Shown: positions 1 through 8,644 of the stretch, one piece after another
Numbering within the stretch: the stretch's first letter is position 1
Layout of the letters: the number at the start of each line of letters is the position of its first letter
DNA from: CALAED01 sp036555725
GTDB taxonomy: Bacteria > Actinomycetota > Actinomycetes > Streptosporangiales > Streptosporangiaceae
Direction of reading: 5' to 3'
Assembly: GCA_036555725.1 (NCBI GenBank)
Contig: DATBKU010000008.1
Location: 4,010 to 68,009 of the forward strand
Length of the DNA: 64,000 bases
Translations under genes and position numbers: made by a program
Notes under the pieces: generated by a model
Database searches by the model: none
Seen by the model: the letters and a program-made list of their open reading frames with translations, nothing else
Told to the model about the DNA's origin: nothing

Positions 1-1
1 G

Positions 2-673
2 GGAGACAAGGCCAGCGCGGACGCCCCGTCCAAATCCCCGGCCGGCGCGCACCCTTCTCGGGCCAAGGCGCCGATCGTCATGATCCTCGGCGACAGCTAC
101 AGTGCGGGGCTGCGGAGCGTCCCGGCCGAGCAGACGTACGCCGCGGACGCCGCGCGGCGGATGAAGTGGCAGGTGATCATCGCCGGCCACGAGGGGACCG
201 GGTTCGTCACCCCCGGCACCATCGGCAAGTCGTTCCACACCCTCTTCGACGAGCAGCTGGCCTGGCGACCGGCGCCCGACATGATCGTCGTGAGCGGCGG
301 CCACAACGACTGGCCGCACTCCTTCGACCAGGTGCGGAACGCCGCCCGGCAACTGCTGAGCGAGATCAAGCGGCGTTGGCCGGCCTCACACCTCGTCCTG
401 ATGGGCCCGATGTGGGGCAGCGACCCGCCGCCGAAAGGCCTGCAGGTGCGGGACGCGCTCGCGGACGTGGCCGACGGCCTGCACGTGCCGTTCATCGATC
501 CGCTCGCCGAGCAGTGGATCACCGGTGACATCCACTCGGGCATCGGCAACGCGCCGCAGTACATCCGCCGGGACGGCACGCACCCCAACCCGGTGGGCAA
601 CCGCTACATCGCCGACCGGTTCATCACCGACCTGCGCAAGCTCGGCCTGGCCCACCCGAAGCTGGGGAGCTGA
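2..673 (+). CDS. SGNH/GDSL-family hydrolase, 5' end cut by window
   Basis: The reading frame is open from the first bases of the window, so the N-terminus lies outside and the ATG at 80 is probably internal. The SGNH blocks are visible: GDSYSAG (near 89-109) with the nucleophilic Ser, GGHND (near 298-312) for the Gly/Asn oxyanion positions, and DGTHPN (572-589) with the catalytic Asp and His. The family removes acyl or acetyl groups from esters, often on polysaccharides or lipids; the substrate cannot be read from sequence. The Ala/Pro/Ser-rich stretch before the first block looks like a linker after a signal or membrane segment, so the enzyme is probably exported. Its end nearly abuts the convergent DUF2516 gene. 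Confidence 0.85.
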   Translation, partial: GDKASADAPSKSPAGAHPSRAKAPIVMILGDSYSAGLRSVPAEQTYAADAARRMKWQVIIAGHEGTGFVTPGTIGKSFHTLFDEQLAWRPAPDMIVVSGGHNDWPHSFDQVRNAARQLLSEIKRRWPASHLVLMGPMWGSDPPPKGLQVRDALADVADGLHVPFIDPLAEQWITGDIHSGIGNAPQYIRRDGTHPNPVGNRYIADRFITDLRKLGLAHPKLGS

Positions 674-679
674 GCCGGT

Positions 680-1024
680 CTACCAGGGGCCGTACGGGCC
701 CATATTGGTGCCGCCGTCGCGTCTGCCCTTGCCGCGGTAGCTCGCCACGGCGGGACGTACGTCGGCGAGGTAGATCGCGGCGACGATGAAGGCGATGATG
801 GGCAGGATCGACAAGATCGACAGGAATGCCGCCGCTCCCGCCAGGCCGACCACGTTCGCCACCGCGAGGATGATCAGCCAGAGTTTCTTGGTCTGCTTGC
901 CGGCCGCCGTGTAAGCGTCGGTGGGCACGCGGATGGCGTCGATCAACGCGAAGACCTCGAAGATGAACGCGACGATCGCGATGAACCAGAAGAAGTACGC
1001 AAGTGCGCCGTGGATGCTGTACAC
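680..1024 (-). CDS. DUF2516 family membrane protein
   Basis: A 114-residue protein with three hydrophobic segments (about residues 8-30, 47-65 and 68-88) and a short polar Gly/Pro-rich tail. It matches the DUF2516 pattern, whose mycobacterial member (Rv0476) follows hbhA. Here it also follows an HbhA-like gene on the same strand, which supports the assignment. No biochemical function is known. The start is GTG; a Shine-Dalgarno-like GGAG lies rather far upstream. It is separated from the HbhA-like gene by about 230 bases that contain a strong hairpin, so it may have its own promoter. Confidence 0.82.
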   Translation of the reverse strand: MYSIHGALAYFFWFIAIVAFIFEVFALIDAIRVPTDAYTAAGKQTKKLWLIILAVANVVGLAGAAAFLSILSILPIIAFIVAAIYLADVRPAVASYRGKGRRDGGTNMGPYGPW

Positions 1025-1199
1025 CGGTGATCATCACTCCAGCCGGACCGGGCGGTGCCGGGCCGACCGGCGCCGCGGGTTCTTCCGGCCCAGCCTATGT
1101 GCTCAGCGTTCCCGGCGCCTCCGTACAAGCCACCGCATAAGCCTCTGCGCACAGCCCTGAACCGCCTCCGTGCGGGCCGGACAGCCATGGGCATGAGCA

Positions 1200-1230
1200 G
1201 GCCCGGCCGGTCGAGGTGACCGGCCGGGCC
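1200..1230 (-). terminator. Hairpin after the HbhA-like gene
   Basis: Bases 1200-1212 are perfectly complementary to 1218-1230 (13 bp, 5-base loop). It begins 22 bases past the stop of the HbhA-like gene. There is no clear U-tract, as is common for actinobacterial terminators. The rest of 1025-1252 shows nothing else I can name. Confidence 0.6.
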
Positions 1231-1252
1231 TTGATACCCAGCCGCGGAGGCG

Positions 1253-1621
1253 TCAGTTCTTCCTGGCCGTGTTGGAGGCCGTGTTGGAGGTGGTCGTCTT
1301 GCGCGCGGGGGCCTTCTTGGGGGCGGGCTTGATGTCCTCGAGCTCCGCCTGGGCCCGGTCCGCGGTGCGGTTCACCACCTGCTTGCCGCGCTCCGCGAGC
1401 TCGTCGATCAGCTCGACGGCGCGGGTGCCGACGTGGGTCACGTAGGCGACGGCGGCGCCGGGGAAGTCCTTGGCGTCGACCTTGTCCTGCAGGCCCTTGA
1501 AGTTGTCCTGCAGCTTGTTCACGCGGTCCGGGACCTCGCGCAGCTTCTCGGCCGCGAGGTCGCTGGCGCCCGCCGCGGCGTAGAACGCCTTGCTGTCGCG
1601 CAGCTTGCCGGCAATAGTCAT
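1253..1621 (-). CDS. HbhA-like heparin-binding/cell-surface protein
   Basis: A 122-residue helical protein beginning MTIAGKLRDSK, with charged heptad-like stretches in the middle (coiled coil) and a C-terminal Lys/Pro/Ala-rich tail (KPAPKKAPARK). This organisation is that of mycobacterial heparin-binding haemagglutinin, whose lysine-rich tail binds sulfated sugars; in other actinobacteria the role is less clear. I chose the ATG at 1621 because AAGGAAAC lies at a suitable distance; an earlier ATG at 1639 lacks this. The start overlaps the stop of the XRE regulator by four bases, implying translational coupling. Order regulator, hbhA-like, DUF2516 equals Rv0474-Rv0475-Rv0476. Confidence 0.75.
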   Translation of the reverse strand: MTIAGKLRDSKAFYAAAGASDLAAEKLREVPDRVNKLQDNFKGLQDKVDAKDFPGAAVAYVTHVGTRAVELIDELAERGKQVVNRTADRAQAELEDIKPAPKKAPARKTTTSNTASNTARKN

Positions 1622-2037
1622 TCGACTGTTTCCTTCCATGGGTCCGTTTTGGGTTCTCCACCCGAGGCGCGGGCGGGGCCGTCCTCGGGCTCGGCTGATC
1701 CGTTCTCCTTGCGGAACGACTCGTAGATGTCGAGCAACACTTGCTTCTGCCGTTCCGTGAGGATGAGGTCGGTCCTGATCGCGGCCTGCACGTCGGTGTC
1801 GGGCTCACGCTCTTCGAGGATGCCCGCCTGGACGTACAGCGCCTCGGCGGAGATCCGCAGACCCTTGGCGATCTGCTGCAGGATCTCGGCGCTCGGCTTG
1901 CGCAGACCTCGCTCGATCTGGCTTAGGTACGGGTTGGAGACACCCGCCGCGTCAGCGAGCTGACGCAGCGAGATCTTCGCCCGCTGCCGTTGCTCCCGGA
2001 TGTACTCACCGATGGAGCCGACCTTCGAACTTGCCAT
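1618..2037 (-). CDS. XRE-family HTH regulator (Rv0474-like)
   Basis: A 139-residue protein whose N-terminal half is a Cro/C1-type helix-turn-helix: IGEYIREQRQRAKISLRQLA, then VSNPYLSQIERG as recognition helix and PSAEILQQIAKGL. The C-terminal half (about residues 75-139) is acidic and of unknown function. Homologues sit directly upstream of hbhA in mycobacteria. I chose MASSKVGSIGEYI (ATG at 2037) because the HTH follows it at the family's usual distance; the GGAGG directly before it is very close, so the ATG at 2055 remains possible. A perfect 16-bp palindrome just upstream suggests autoregulation. Confidence 0.85.
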   Translation of the reverse strand: MASSKVGSIGEYIREQRQRAKISLRQLADAAGVSNPYLSQIERGLRKPSAEILQQIAKGLRISAEALYVQAGILEEREPDTDVQAAIRTDLILTERQKQVLLDIYESFRKENGSAEPEDGPARASGGEPKTDPWKETVE

Positions 2038-2055
2038 GCCTCCACTGTGCGCCAT

Positions 2056-2077
2056 AGTGCTTGCAATTGCAAGCGCT
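2056..2077. promoter_or_regulatory. Palindromic operator upstream of XRE regulator
   Basis: Bases 2059-2074 read GCTTGCAATTGCAAGC, a perfect 16-bp palindrome; the symmetry extends to 22 bp (2056-2077) with one mismatched pair. It lies about 20 bases upstream of the chosen start of the regulator, the normal place for a repressor site. AT-rich symmetry of this length is unusual against the local base composition. Confidence 0.65.
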
Positions 2078-2172
2078 GCAGCTAGCACTCGGCCGTGAGA
2101 CCTGTCACACCGTCAGCGAGCCGCTGGTAACACAAGCCGCGCTCCTCGAGCGAGCCGTCCGGATCGGCGGGG

Positions 2173-3414
2173 TTACGAGACGAGCGACGGGTCGGCCGTC
2201 CAGGTGTTGCACACGTTCGCGGCACCCCGCGTGTAGCCCAGGTTGAGCCACCCGGCGTAGTGCCGCCTCGATCCGTGGTCGCGGGTGTCCGGCTGCGATG
2301 GATCGTCCCCGCGGCCGTAGGAGTCCCGCAGCGCCATGTTCCACTGGTCGGGCGTCACCGGGAAGGTGGGACGGGCGGAGGACATGAAGATCCCGGCCAG
2401 GCACTGCGCCTGCAGCTCGCTGCGCCGGGTGATCGCGTTCCGCTCGTCGATCGAGCCGGCGCTCACCCGCGCCTCGTGGCTGTAGTCGAGGATGCCCGCC
2501 TGATCTTGGACGCTGTGGCCGTACTCGTGCGCCACCTCCCGGGCGTACGCGACGTTGTAGCGGACCGGCAGGCCCCCGGCGGCCTCCTGCGCGTGGGTCA
2601 CCCCGATGTACATCGCGTGGTTGAGCGGGCAGTAGAAGGCTGCCGCGCCGGGGGCCGGATAGTCGCCGCACGGGCTGCGCCCGGGCGTGGTCCAGAACAC
2701 CCGGGTGGGCGGGCTGAACGGGATACCCGCCTGCCGGAAGGCGGATGACCACGTGCGGTCGAGGCAGTCGGTGGTCGAATTGAGGAAGCCGGCGAACGAG
2801 CTTGGCACGCCCTGCGCGATCAGCCGGCCGCGGCACCCGTAGCCGTTCAGCGCCCCCACCTGGTAGAGCCGGTTGGCGGTCGCCGCCTCGGCACCCGAGG
2901 ATCCGCTGCCGGATGTGGTGCCGGACGTCGTGCCGGGTGTTCCCCCCTCCGTGGACGCCAGCGGGCTGGGCTGAGTCGACGCCTCCGAAGTCGACGAGGT
3001 GGAGGGCGGCGCGATGGGCGACCCGGCGGACGGGGTCGACGACCCGGTGGAGAACGCCTTCATGCCGACGACCCCGCACACGATGATGAACGCGACGAAG
3101 CCGAGCCCGAACACCACGCCGACGCCCGGCCCACCGCCGCGTCGGCGTGGCGCCGAGTAGCGGTACGGAGTCGGCGGCGGCCCCCACCCCGGCCCACCGG
3201 GCCGTCCGGGGCCCATCGGCGGTCCGGTAGGCAGCCGTCCCGGCGGGTAACCGGCGGGCGGCCCGCTCGGCGGCCGTCCCATCGGCGGCCCGGGAGGCCG
3301 CGCGGGCGGCGGTCCTACTGGCGGTTGTCCCGGTGGCGGTCCCACCGGCGGCTGCCCTGGCGGCGGCCCCGCGGGAGGTCTCGACGACGGACCCCATGAC
3401 CCTGGCCCAGCCAA
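2173..3414 (-). CDS. Membrane-anchored neutral zinc metallopeptidase
   Basis: A 413-residue protein. Residues 1-80 are a cytoplasmic Gly/Pro/Arg repeat region, followed by one membrane helix (about 95-118), a Ser/Thr-rich linker and an external catalytic domain. The zinc motif HEYGH (His296 and His300) sits in a conserved context typical of the putative neutral zinc metallopeptidase family (YpfJ-like). Several cysteines of the external domain fit disulfides. Substrate unknown. The start is a TTG at 3414. The neighbouring upstream gene encodes a close paralogue on the same strand, so this is a tandem duplication. Confidence 0.85.
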   Translation of the reverse strand: MAGPGSWGPSSRPPAGPPPGQPPVGPPPGQPPVGPPPARPPGPPMGRPPSGPPAGYPPGRLPTGPPMGPGRPGGPGWGPPPTPYRYSAPRRRGGGPGVGVVFGLGFVAFIIVCGVVGMKAFSTGSSTPSAGSPIAPPSTSSTSEASTQPSPLASTEGGTPGTTSGTTSGSGSSGAEAATANRLYQVGALNGYGCRGRLIAQGVPSSFAGFLNSTTDCLDRTWSSAFRQAGIPFSPPTRVFWTTPGRSPCGDYPAPGAAAFYCPLNHAMYIGVTHAQEAAGGLPVRYNVAYAREVAHEYGHSVQDQAGILDYSHEARVSAGSIDERNAITRRSELQAQCLAGIFMSSARPTFPVTPDQWNMALRDSYGRGDDPSQPDTRDHGSRRHYAGWLNLGYTRGAANVCNTWTADPSLVS

Positions 3415-3453
3415 CCCGTTCCACCCTTCTGCTCGACGTGCTCCGTTGTGGTC

Positions 3454-4518
3454 TCAGGACACTTCCGACAGCGCGGCCGTCCAGGTGTTGCACGACGACA
3501 GCGCCCGTTTCGTATATCCGCTGACCACCCAGCCGGCGTAGTGCTTGGCCGACCCGTGGTCGTGGTGTTCCGCCGGCTCGCGCGGATCGTCGCCCCGGCC
3601 GAACACATCGTTGATCATCGCCCGGAACTGCTCCTCGGTCATCGGCAGCGTCGTCCGCTCCGCGCCCAGGAAGGCGCCGGCGAAGCACTGCGCCTGCAGT
3701 TCGATGCGCCGGCTGGCCTCCGCGCTCCTCACGGCGTCCTGCTGGTCCATCAGCTGGTGGCCGTACGCGAGGATGCCGGCCTCCTGCTGTACGTGATGGC
3801 CGTACTCATGGGAGATGACCCGGGCGTATACGGCGTAGTGCGACACCGGCTCGCTGCCGGACGTTTCGACGACGTTCTCCAGCCCGACGTACATCGTGTC
3901 GTTGGCCGCGCAGTAGAACGCCGCGGCGCCGGGCTGCGGGTAGGAGCCGCACGGGCTGCGGCCCGGCTCCAACCAGAAGACCCGCTGCGGCCGCGAGAAG
4001 CCGATGTCGGCCTTGCGGAACTGCCGCCCCCAGACGTCGTCGAGGCAGCCGGTCAGCGTCTCCATGAAGGTCTTCATGGAGGAATCGCTGCCAGAGACGA
4101 TCCGCGGCAACCGGCAGTCGACCGGGGTCAGCTCACCGGACTTGTACAGCGCGCTGCGGGTCGCCGCCGCCCGGCTGGCCCGGCCCGGGTTGCCGCCCTC
4201 CGACGTGCCGCCCGCGATGGGCTCGCGGCTACCGAACGCCGACAGCGCGATGACCCCGATCACCACTACGGTGGCCACCGCGCCCAGCACGCCGGCGATC
4301 CCGCTGCCCACGGACCGGCGCGGCGGCGCGTACCGCGCGGGGAGGGCGTACGGGTTAGGCTGGCGACCCCATTCCGACGGCCCCGGCCAGTGGCCCGGCG
4401 GGACCGGCCGGAAGTCCGGGTGCGGCGCGCCCCCGTACGGCATGCCGGGCGGCATCGGGCCACCGCCACCTGGCCCCTGCGGGCGCGGTGGCGGCGCCGA
4501 TTGGGGCGGGCCGACCAT
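3454..4518 (-). CDS. Membrane-anchored neutral zinc metallopeptidase (paralogue)
   Basis: A 354-residue paralogue of the next gene downstream, with the same layout: Pro/Gly-rich cytoplasmic head, one membrane helix (about residues 74-95), then the peptidase domain with HEYGHH (His237, His241). Both proteins share blocks around PGRSPCG, GAAAFYC and the DHGS...HYAGW segment near the C-terminus, which marks them as duplicates rather than a chance pair. The head is shorter here. Start ATG at 4518 is separated from the divergent DUF2207 gene by about 100 bases. Substrate unknown. Confidence 0.85.
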   Translation of the reverse strand: MVGPPQSAPPPRPQGPGGGGPMPPGMPYGGAPHPDFRPVPPGHWPGPSEWGRQPNPYALPARYAPPRRSVGSGIAGVLGAVATVVVIGVIALSAFGSREPIAGGTSEGGNPGRASRAAATRSALYKSGELTPVDCRLPRIVSGSDSSMKTFMETLTGCLDDVWGRQFRKADIGFSRPQRVFWLEPGRSPCGSYPQPGAAAFYCAANDTMYVGLENVVETSGSEPVSHYAVYARVISHEYGHHVQQEAGILAYGHQLMDQQDAVRSAEASRRIELQAQCFAGAFLGAERTTLPMTEEQFRAMINDVFGRGDDPREPAEHHDHGSAKHYAGWVVSGYTKRALSSCNTWTAALSEVS

Positions 4519-4618
4519 GGTTGGAAATCATGGCATAAGGCGCCACGCCGAAATCCCGCTGCCGCCGAGAATCCCGATGTGCCCGAGCCCGCCGCAAAGA
4601 CCGCTACGCTTTGCGCCC

Positions 4619-6355
4619 ATGCTGGGTCGATTGCGGCACGCCCTGAAGCGGTGCCCGAGGGTCCTCGTCCCGTTCGTCATCACCGTCGCCGGGACGGGTG
4701 TGCTCTGCTCACCCGCCAAGGCAGACGACGGTCTCGCGGCCGCTCGCGTCGTGAAGGATCAGATCGCGCTGACCGTGGGGCGCGACGGCGTCGTGCACGC
4801 GCAGGAGACGGTGACGTACGACTTCGCCGGCGGCGGCACCTCCTTCGAGAAGGTGTTCGTCACCAAGACGCGCGACGACGACCGCCGCGATCGGGTCTTC
4901 AAGGTCGACAACATCAAGGCGTCCAGCCCCGACGGCGGCCCGGCGACCGTCTCCACCTCCGTCAACGGCGACAACACGGTCGTGCGGGTGTCCGGGTCAC
5001 GCGTCTCGGGCAGCCACACCACAGTGCTCGAGTACGACATCCGCGGTGCCATCTCGACGACCGCCTCCGGGCCGGAACTGCGCTGGACGGCCACCGGCGG
5101 CTGGGGGGTGCCGGTCGCCGAGGCCCGGGTCACGGTCGAGGCGGCGGCGGTCATCCGCAGCCTCAACTGCTTCGCCGGCGAGCTGACCAGCTCGATCGGC
5201 TGCACCCAGTTCTTCACGAACCACACTCATACGCAGGGCGTGTTCGTGCAGCAGAACATGCTCCCGCACGAATACCTCACCGTCGCCGTCGGCTATCCGC
5301 CGGCCACGACCAGGGCGGTGGCGCTGTACGAGCAGCGGCACACGCTGGCGACCGCGTTCACCGTCAACGGCATCACCGGCGGGGCGCTGGTGGCGCTGCT
5401 CGTGTTGCTGCTCGGCGGCCTTGCGCTGCTGTACCAGCTGCGCGGCCGCGACTCGCGGATCGTCGGGCGGAAGGCGGCAGAGGGCGATCACGCGCCGGTC
5501 GCCAACGGCACGCAGTTCGAGCCGCCGGACGGGGTGCGGCCCGGGCAGATCGGCACGCTCATAGACGAGCAGGCCGACGTCATCGACGTCACCGCGACCA
5601 TCGTCGACCTGGCGGTCCGCGGCTACCTGCTGATCGAGGAGATGCCGCGCGAGACCTACGGACGGCTCGACTGGAAGCTGCGCAAGCTCGACCGCCCCGC
5701 CGACGACCTGCTGCTGTACGAGCGGATGCTGTACGCCGCGCTGTTCGACGGACGCGACGAGATCCGGCTGTCGCAGCTGGGCGGCACGTTCGCCGAGCAG
5801 CTCGCCCGGGTGCGCCGCGCGCTCTACGAGGACGTCGTCCACCAGGGCTGGTTCGCCCGCCGCCCGGACGCCGAGCGGACCCGCTGGACCACCGCCGGCA
5901 TGATCCTCACCGCGGTCGGAGTCGTCGGCACCGTCCTCCTCGCCATCTTCTCCGACCTGGCGCTGATCGGGCTCGCTGTGATCATCGCGGGCGCCGCACT
6001 GACGATCGGCGGCCAGCACATGCCGGCCAAGACGACGCACGGCGCTACGGTGCTCGCGCACACGATCGGGTTCCGGGCCTACCTGTACCGCGGCGAGGCC
6101 GAGGACGTACCCGAGGAACAGCGGCTCTCGGTCTTCTCGCGCTACCTGCCGTACGCCGTGGTCTTCGACGCGATCCAGCGGTGGGCCAAGACGGTCGAGG
6201 ATGTGGGCGTACGCGAGAAGGGCGCGGACAACCTGTACTGGTACGAGGGCCCGGCCGAGTGGGACCTGTCGAAGTTCGCCGAATCGATGCGCATCTTCAC
6301 GCTTGCCACATCGGGGGCGATCTCGCAGGCCCGGCAGTTCCGCAGCCTGTCTTAA
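4619..6355 (+). CDS. DUF2207 domain membrane protein
   Basis: A 578-residue protein. The ATG at 4619 opens a clear signal peptide (residues 1-36, ending near SPAKA-DDG); the frame is open further upstream but overlaps the divergent metallopeptidase and is not needed. Residues 40-230 form the external DUF2207 domain (FDVHxQETVTYDF-like beginning). A helix near 250-268 is followed by a cytoplasmic part and two further helices (near 425-460). The family is widespread and functionally uncharacterised. Its stop codon shares the bases TTAA with the stop of the convergent asparaginase gene, so the two genes overlap by four bases. Confidence 0.85.
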   Translation: MLGRLRHALKRCPRVLVPFVITVAGTGVLCSPAKADDGLAAARVVKDQIALTVGRDGVVHAQETVTYDFAGGGTSFEKVFVTKTRDDDRRDRVFKVDNIKASSPDGGPATVSTSVNGDNTVVRVSGSRVSGSHTTVLEYDIRGAISTTASGPELRWTATGGWGVPVAEARVTVEAAAVIRSLNCFAGELTSSIGCTQFFTNHTHTQGVFVQQNMLPHEYLTVAVGYPPATTRAVALYEQRHTLATAFTVNGITGGALVALLVLLLGGLALLYQLRGRDSRIVGRKAAEGDHAPVANGTQFEPPDGVRPGQIGTLIDEQADVIDVTATIVDLAVRGYLLIEEMPRETYGRLDWKLRKLDRPADDLLLYERMLYAALFDGRDEIRLSQLGGTFAEQLARVRRALYEDVVHQGWFARRPDAERTRWTTAGMILTAVGVVGTVLLAIFSDLALIGLAVIIAGAALTIGGQHMPAKTTHGATVLAHTIGFRAYLYRGEAEDVPEEQRLSVFSRYLPYAVVFDAIQRWAKTVEDVGVREKGADNLYWYEGPAEWDLSKFAESMRIFTLATSGAISQARQFRSLS

Positions 6356-7302
6356 AAGATCCCCGGCACGGGGCGGATGGCGCCGACGACCTCGCCGCCG
6401 CCGTGCACCGGGACGGTCGCCAGGTCGGGTGGCGCGCCGCGCAGGTCGAGGGCCTGGAGCAGGGCGACCGTGACCGGGGTACGGGCCCGCTTGGCCCCGT
6501 CCTCGATCTTGACCGCGCCGGCCCGCCCGTCGGCGAAGGCGAACGCGTCGACGCCCTCGGCGCCGGCCTTGACCAGCAGGCCTGGAAGGGCGTCCATCAG
6601 CCTGCGCTCGTCTCGGCGGGTGCCCGATGTCCACTCCGGGTGCGCCCGCATCGCGTCGGCGACTCGCCTTTCCGGGGTGCCCGGGGCGGCCAGCACGAGC
6701 GCGCGGAAGGCCCGCGCCACGCCGGTGAGGGACAACGCGAACAGCGGGGCGCCGCAGCCGTCGACTCCGGTCGCGGCGACCTTCTCGCCGGCCAGCTCCT
6801 CAATGGTCGTCCGAATCGCGACCTGGAGCGGGTGGCCGGGATCGCGGTACGACTCCGTGGGCCAGTCGTTGACCACGCAGGTGGCGAGCATGGCGGCGTG
6901 CTTGCCCGAGCAGTTCATATGCAGGCGGGTCGGCCGGCCACCCGCCTTGATCAGCTCCTGGGCGGCGTCCTCATCGAGCGGCCACTGGGCGGGACAGCGC
7001 AGCGCGTCCGGGGTCAGTTCGGCGCGGCCGAGGATGCGGCGCGCTCCGCCAACGTGGAAGTCCTCGCCCGAGTGGCTCGCCGCGGCCAGCGCCAGCAGTT
7101 CCCCCTCGAGGTCGAGGCCGTGTCGCAGCATCGCGGTGGCCTGCAGTGGCTTGTTCGCCGACCGGGGGAACACCGGGACGTCGGTCTCGCCACGGCGGAC
7201 GACCTGACGGCCGTCGCCGTCCAGCCCGACCGCCACCCCCCGATGCCTGGACTCGACATGGCCGGACCGCTCCACCTCGACCAGTACGGGATTCGCGGGC
7301 AT
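6352..7302 (-). CDS. L-asparaginase (Rhizobium-type family)
   Basis: A 316-residue protein of the thermolabile L-asparaginase family (Pfam Asparaginase_II, unrelated to the E. coli AnsA/AnsB fold). Family signatures are visible: ESRHRG near the N-terminus, PRSANKPLQA (about 46-55), AAASHSGE (about 73-80), HMNCSGKHAAML (about 125-136) and GVDGCGAP (about 180-187). It should hydrolyse asparagine to aspartate and ammonia in the cytoplasm. ATG at 7302. The next gene upstream on the same strand is a beta-keto acid cleavage enzyme, 39 bases away, so the two may be co-transcribed. Confidence 0.88.
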   Translation of the reverse strand: MPANPVLVEVERSGHVESRHRGVAVGLDGDGRQVVRRGETDVPVFPRSANKPLQATAMLRHGLDLEGELLALAAASHSGEDFHVGGARRILGRAELTPDALRCPAQWPLDEDAAQELIKAGGRPTRLHMNCSGKHAAMLATCVVNDWPTESYRDPGHPLQVAIRTTIEELAGEKVAATGVDGCGAPLFALSLTGVARAFRALVLAAPGTPERRVADAMRAHPEWTSGTRRDERRLMDALPGLLVKAGAEGVDAFAFADGRAGAVKIEDGAKRARTPVTVALLQALDLRGAPPDLATVPVHGGGEVVGAIRPVPGIF

Positions 7303-7341
7303 CCACTTCCCCTCTCCACCCCTGACGTGATCATCTACGGG

Positions 7342-8169
7342 TCAACCGCGGGGCTTGACGCCGAGGAGGGCCCGCGCCTCCTTGACCGGCATCGGCTCGC
7401 GCTGTGCGGTCGTGGCCAGCGTCGCGGCCCGCTCCACGAGCTGGGCGTTTCCCGTCACCGGCGTGCCCTTGGCGTACGTCAGGGTATCTTCCATCCCCAC
7501 CCGCAGATGACCGCCCGCGGCCAGCGCGGCGTACATCACCGGCAGCGTGGTCCGGCCGACCCCGGTCGCCGACCAGGTGGCGATCTCGGGCAGCCCCGCG
7601 ACGGCGGCGACCAGCGTCCGCGCGTCTCCTGGCATCCCGCCCGGTACGCCCATGACGAGATCGCAGTGCACGTGCCCGCCGTACGGGAGGCCGTGCTTGT
7701 CGAGCAGCCGGTGCAGCGCGGCGACGTGGCCGAGGTCGAACAACTCGAACTCGGGCACGACCTCCAGCTCCTGGGTGCGCTGGTACAGCTCCACCATGAA
7801 CGGCCACGGGTTCATGAACACATCGGCGCCGAAGTTCACCGTGCCGCAGGTGAGGGAGCAGGCGTCTGGGTCGGCCTCCAGCACGCGCAGCCGGTCCTCG
7901 TACGGGTCGGTGACCGCGCCGCCGGTGGACAGCTGCACGATCAGGTCGGTGGCCTCGCGGAGCGCCTGCACGGTGTCGCGCAGCCGGGCGAGGTCGAGGG
8001 TGGGCTGCGCCTTGTCGTCGCGGATGTGCACGTGGATGACCGCGGCGCCCGCCGCCTCGCACTCCCTGGCCGTCTGCACCAGTTCGTCCAGCGTGACGGG
8101 CAGGGCGGGCGCGTCGGCCTTGGCCGACTCGGCGCCGGTGGGCGCCACGGTTATGAGCGTTGCTGCCAT
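7342..8169 (-). CDS. Beta-keto acid cleavage enzyme (BKACE, DUF849)
   Basis: A 275-residue TIM-barrel protein of the 3-keto-5-aminohexanoate cleavage family. The metal-binding HVHIRD motif (about residues 45-50) and the later HVHCDLVMG stretch (about 166-174) supply the zinc ligands; the glutamate in VGMEDT near the end is also typical. Family members use acetyl-CoA to cleave beta-keto acids, giving acetoacetate and an acyl-CoA; the specific substrate varies and cannot be decided here. It is about 35 residues shorter than many members, with compact loops. ATG at 8169; divergent from dtd. Confidence 0.85.
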   Translation of the reverse strand: MAATLITVAPTGAESAKADAPALPVTLDELVQTARECEAAGAAVIHVHIRDDKAQPTLDLARLRDTVQALREATDLIVQLSTGGAVTDPYEDRLRVLEADPDACSLTCGTVNFGADVFMNPWPFMVELYQRTQELEVVPEFELFDLGHVAALHRLLDKHGLPYGGHVHCDLVMGVPGGMPGDARTLVAAVAGLPEIATWSATGVGRTTLPVMYAALAAGGHLRVGMEDTLTYAKGTPVTGNAQLVERAATLATTAQREPMPVKEARALLGVKPRG

Positions 8170-8215
8170 GACCTCATGATTTCAGCTCTCGACCGGCACG
8201 GCAGAATGCGGGACT

Positions 8216-8641
8216 GTGCGAGCCGTAGTACAGCGCGTGAGCCGGGCCAGCGTGACCTTCGACGACCAGGTCGTAGGGGCGATCGACGAACCTGGACTGC
8301 TGGTGCTGGTCGGGGTCGGCCACGACGACACCCCTGCTCAGGCGAAGAAGCTGGCGGCCAAGCTATGGGGGCTGCGCATCCTCCGCGACGAGCTGTCGTG
8401 CTCCGATATCGGGGCGCCGCTGCTGGTGATCAGCCAGTTCACGCTGTACGGCGACACGCGCAAGGGGCGCCGGCCGTCGTGGCTCAACGCGGCGCCGGGC
8501 CCGGTCGCTGAGCCTCTGGTCGACGCCGTGGTGACCGCTCTGCGGGAGCTCGGCGCCCGGGTCGAGACCGGCAAGTTCGGCGCCGAGATGCGGGTCGCGC
8601 TCGTCAACGACGGCCCGATCACCTTGATCTTGGAGATGTGA
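8216..8641 (+). CDS. dtd: D-aminoacyl-tRNA deacylase
   Basis: A 141-residue cytoplasmic protein matching Dtd along its whole length. It begins MRAVVQRVSRASV, contains the active-site block SQFTLYGDTRKGRRP and ends with the cis-Pro block NDGPITL. Dtd hydrolyses the ester between a D-amino acid (or glycine) and tRNA, protecting translation from mischarging. The start is a GTG at 8216. It is a single gene, facing the BKACE gene across about 46 bases and converging on the next gene with only three bases between. Confidence 0.95.
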   Translation: MRAVVQRVSRASVTFDDQVVGAIDEPGLLVLVGVGHDDTPAQAKKLAAKLWGLRILRDELSCSDIGAPLLVISQFTLYGDTRKGRRPSWLNAAPGPVAEPLVDAVVTALRELGARVETGKFGAEMRVALVNDGPITLILEM

Positions 8642-8644
8642 GCG

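Noticed and set aside
3448..8511. Very long open frame of 1687 codons on the plus strand
   Set aside because: It runs opposite to or across metallopeptidase, DUF2207, asparaginase, BKACE and dtd, is Arg/Gly/Ala-rich, and has no domain. It is a shadow frame caused by high GC.
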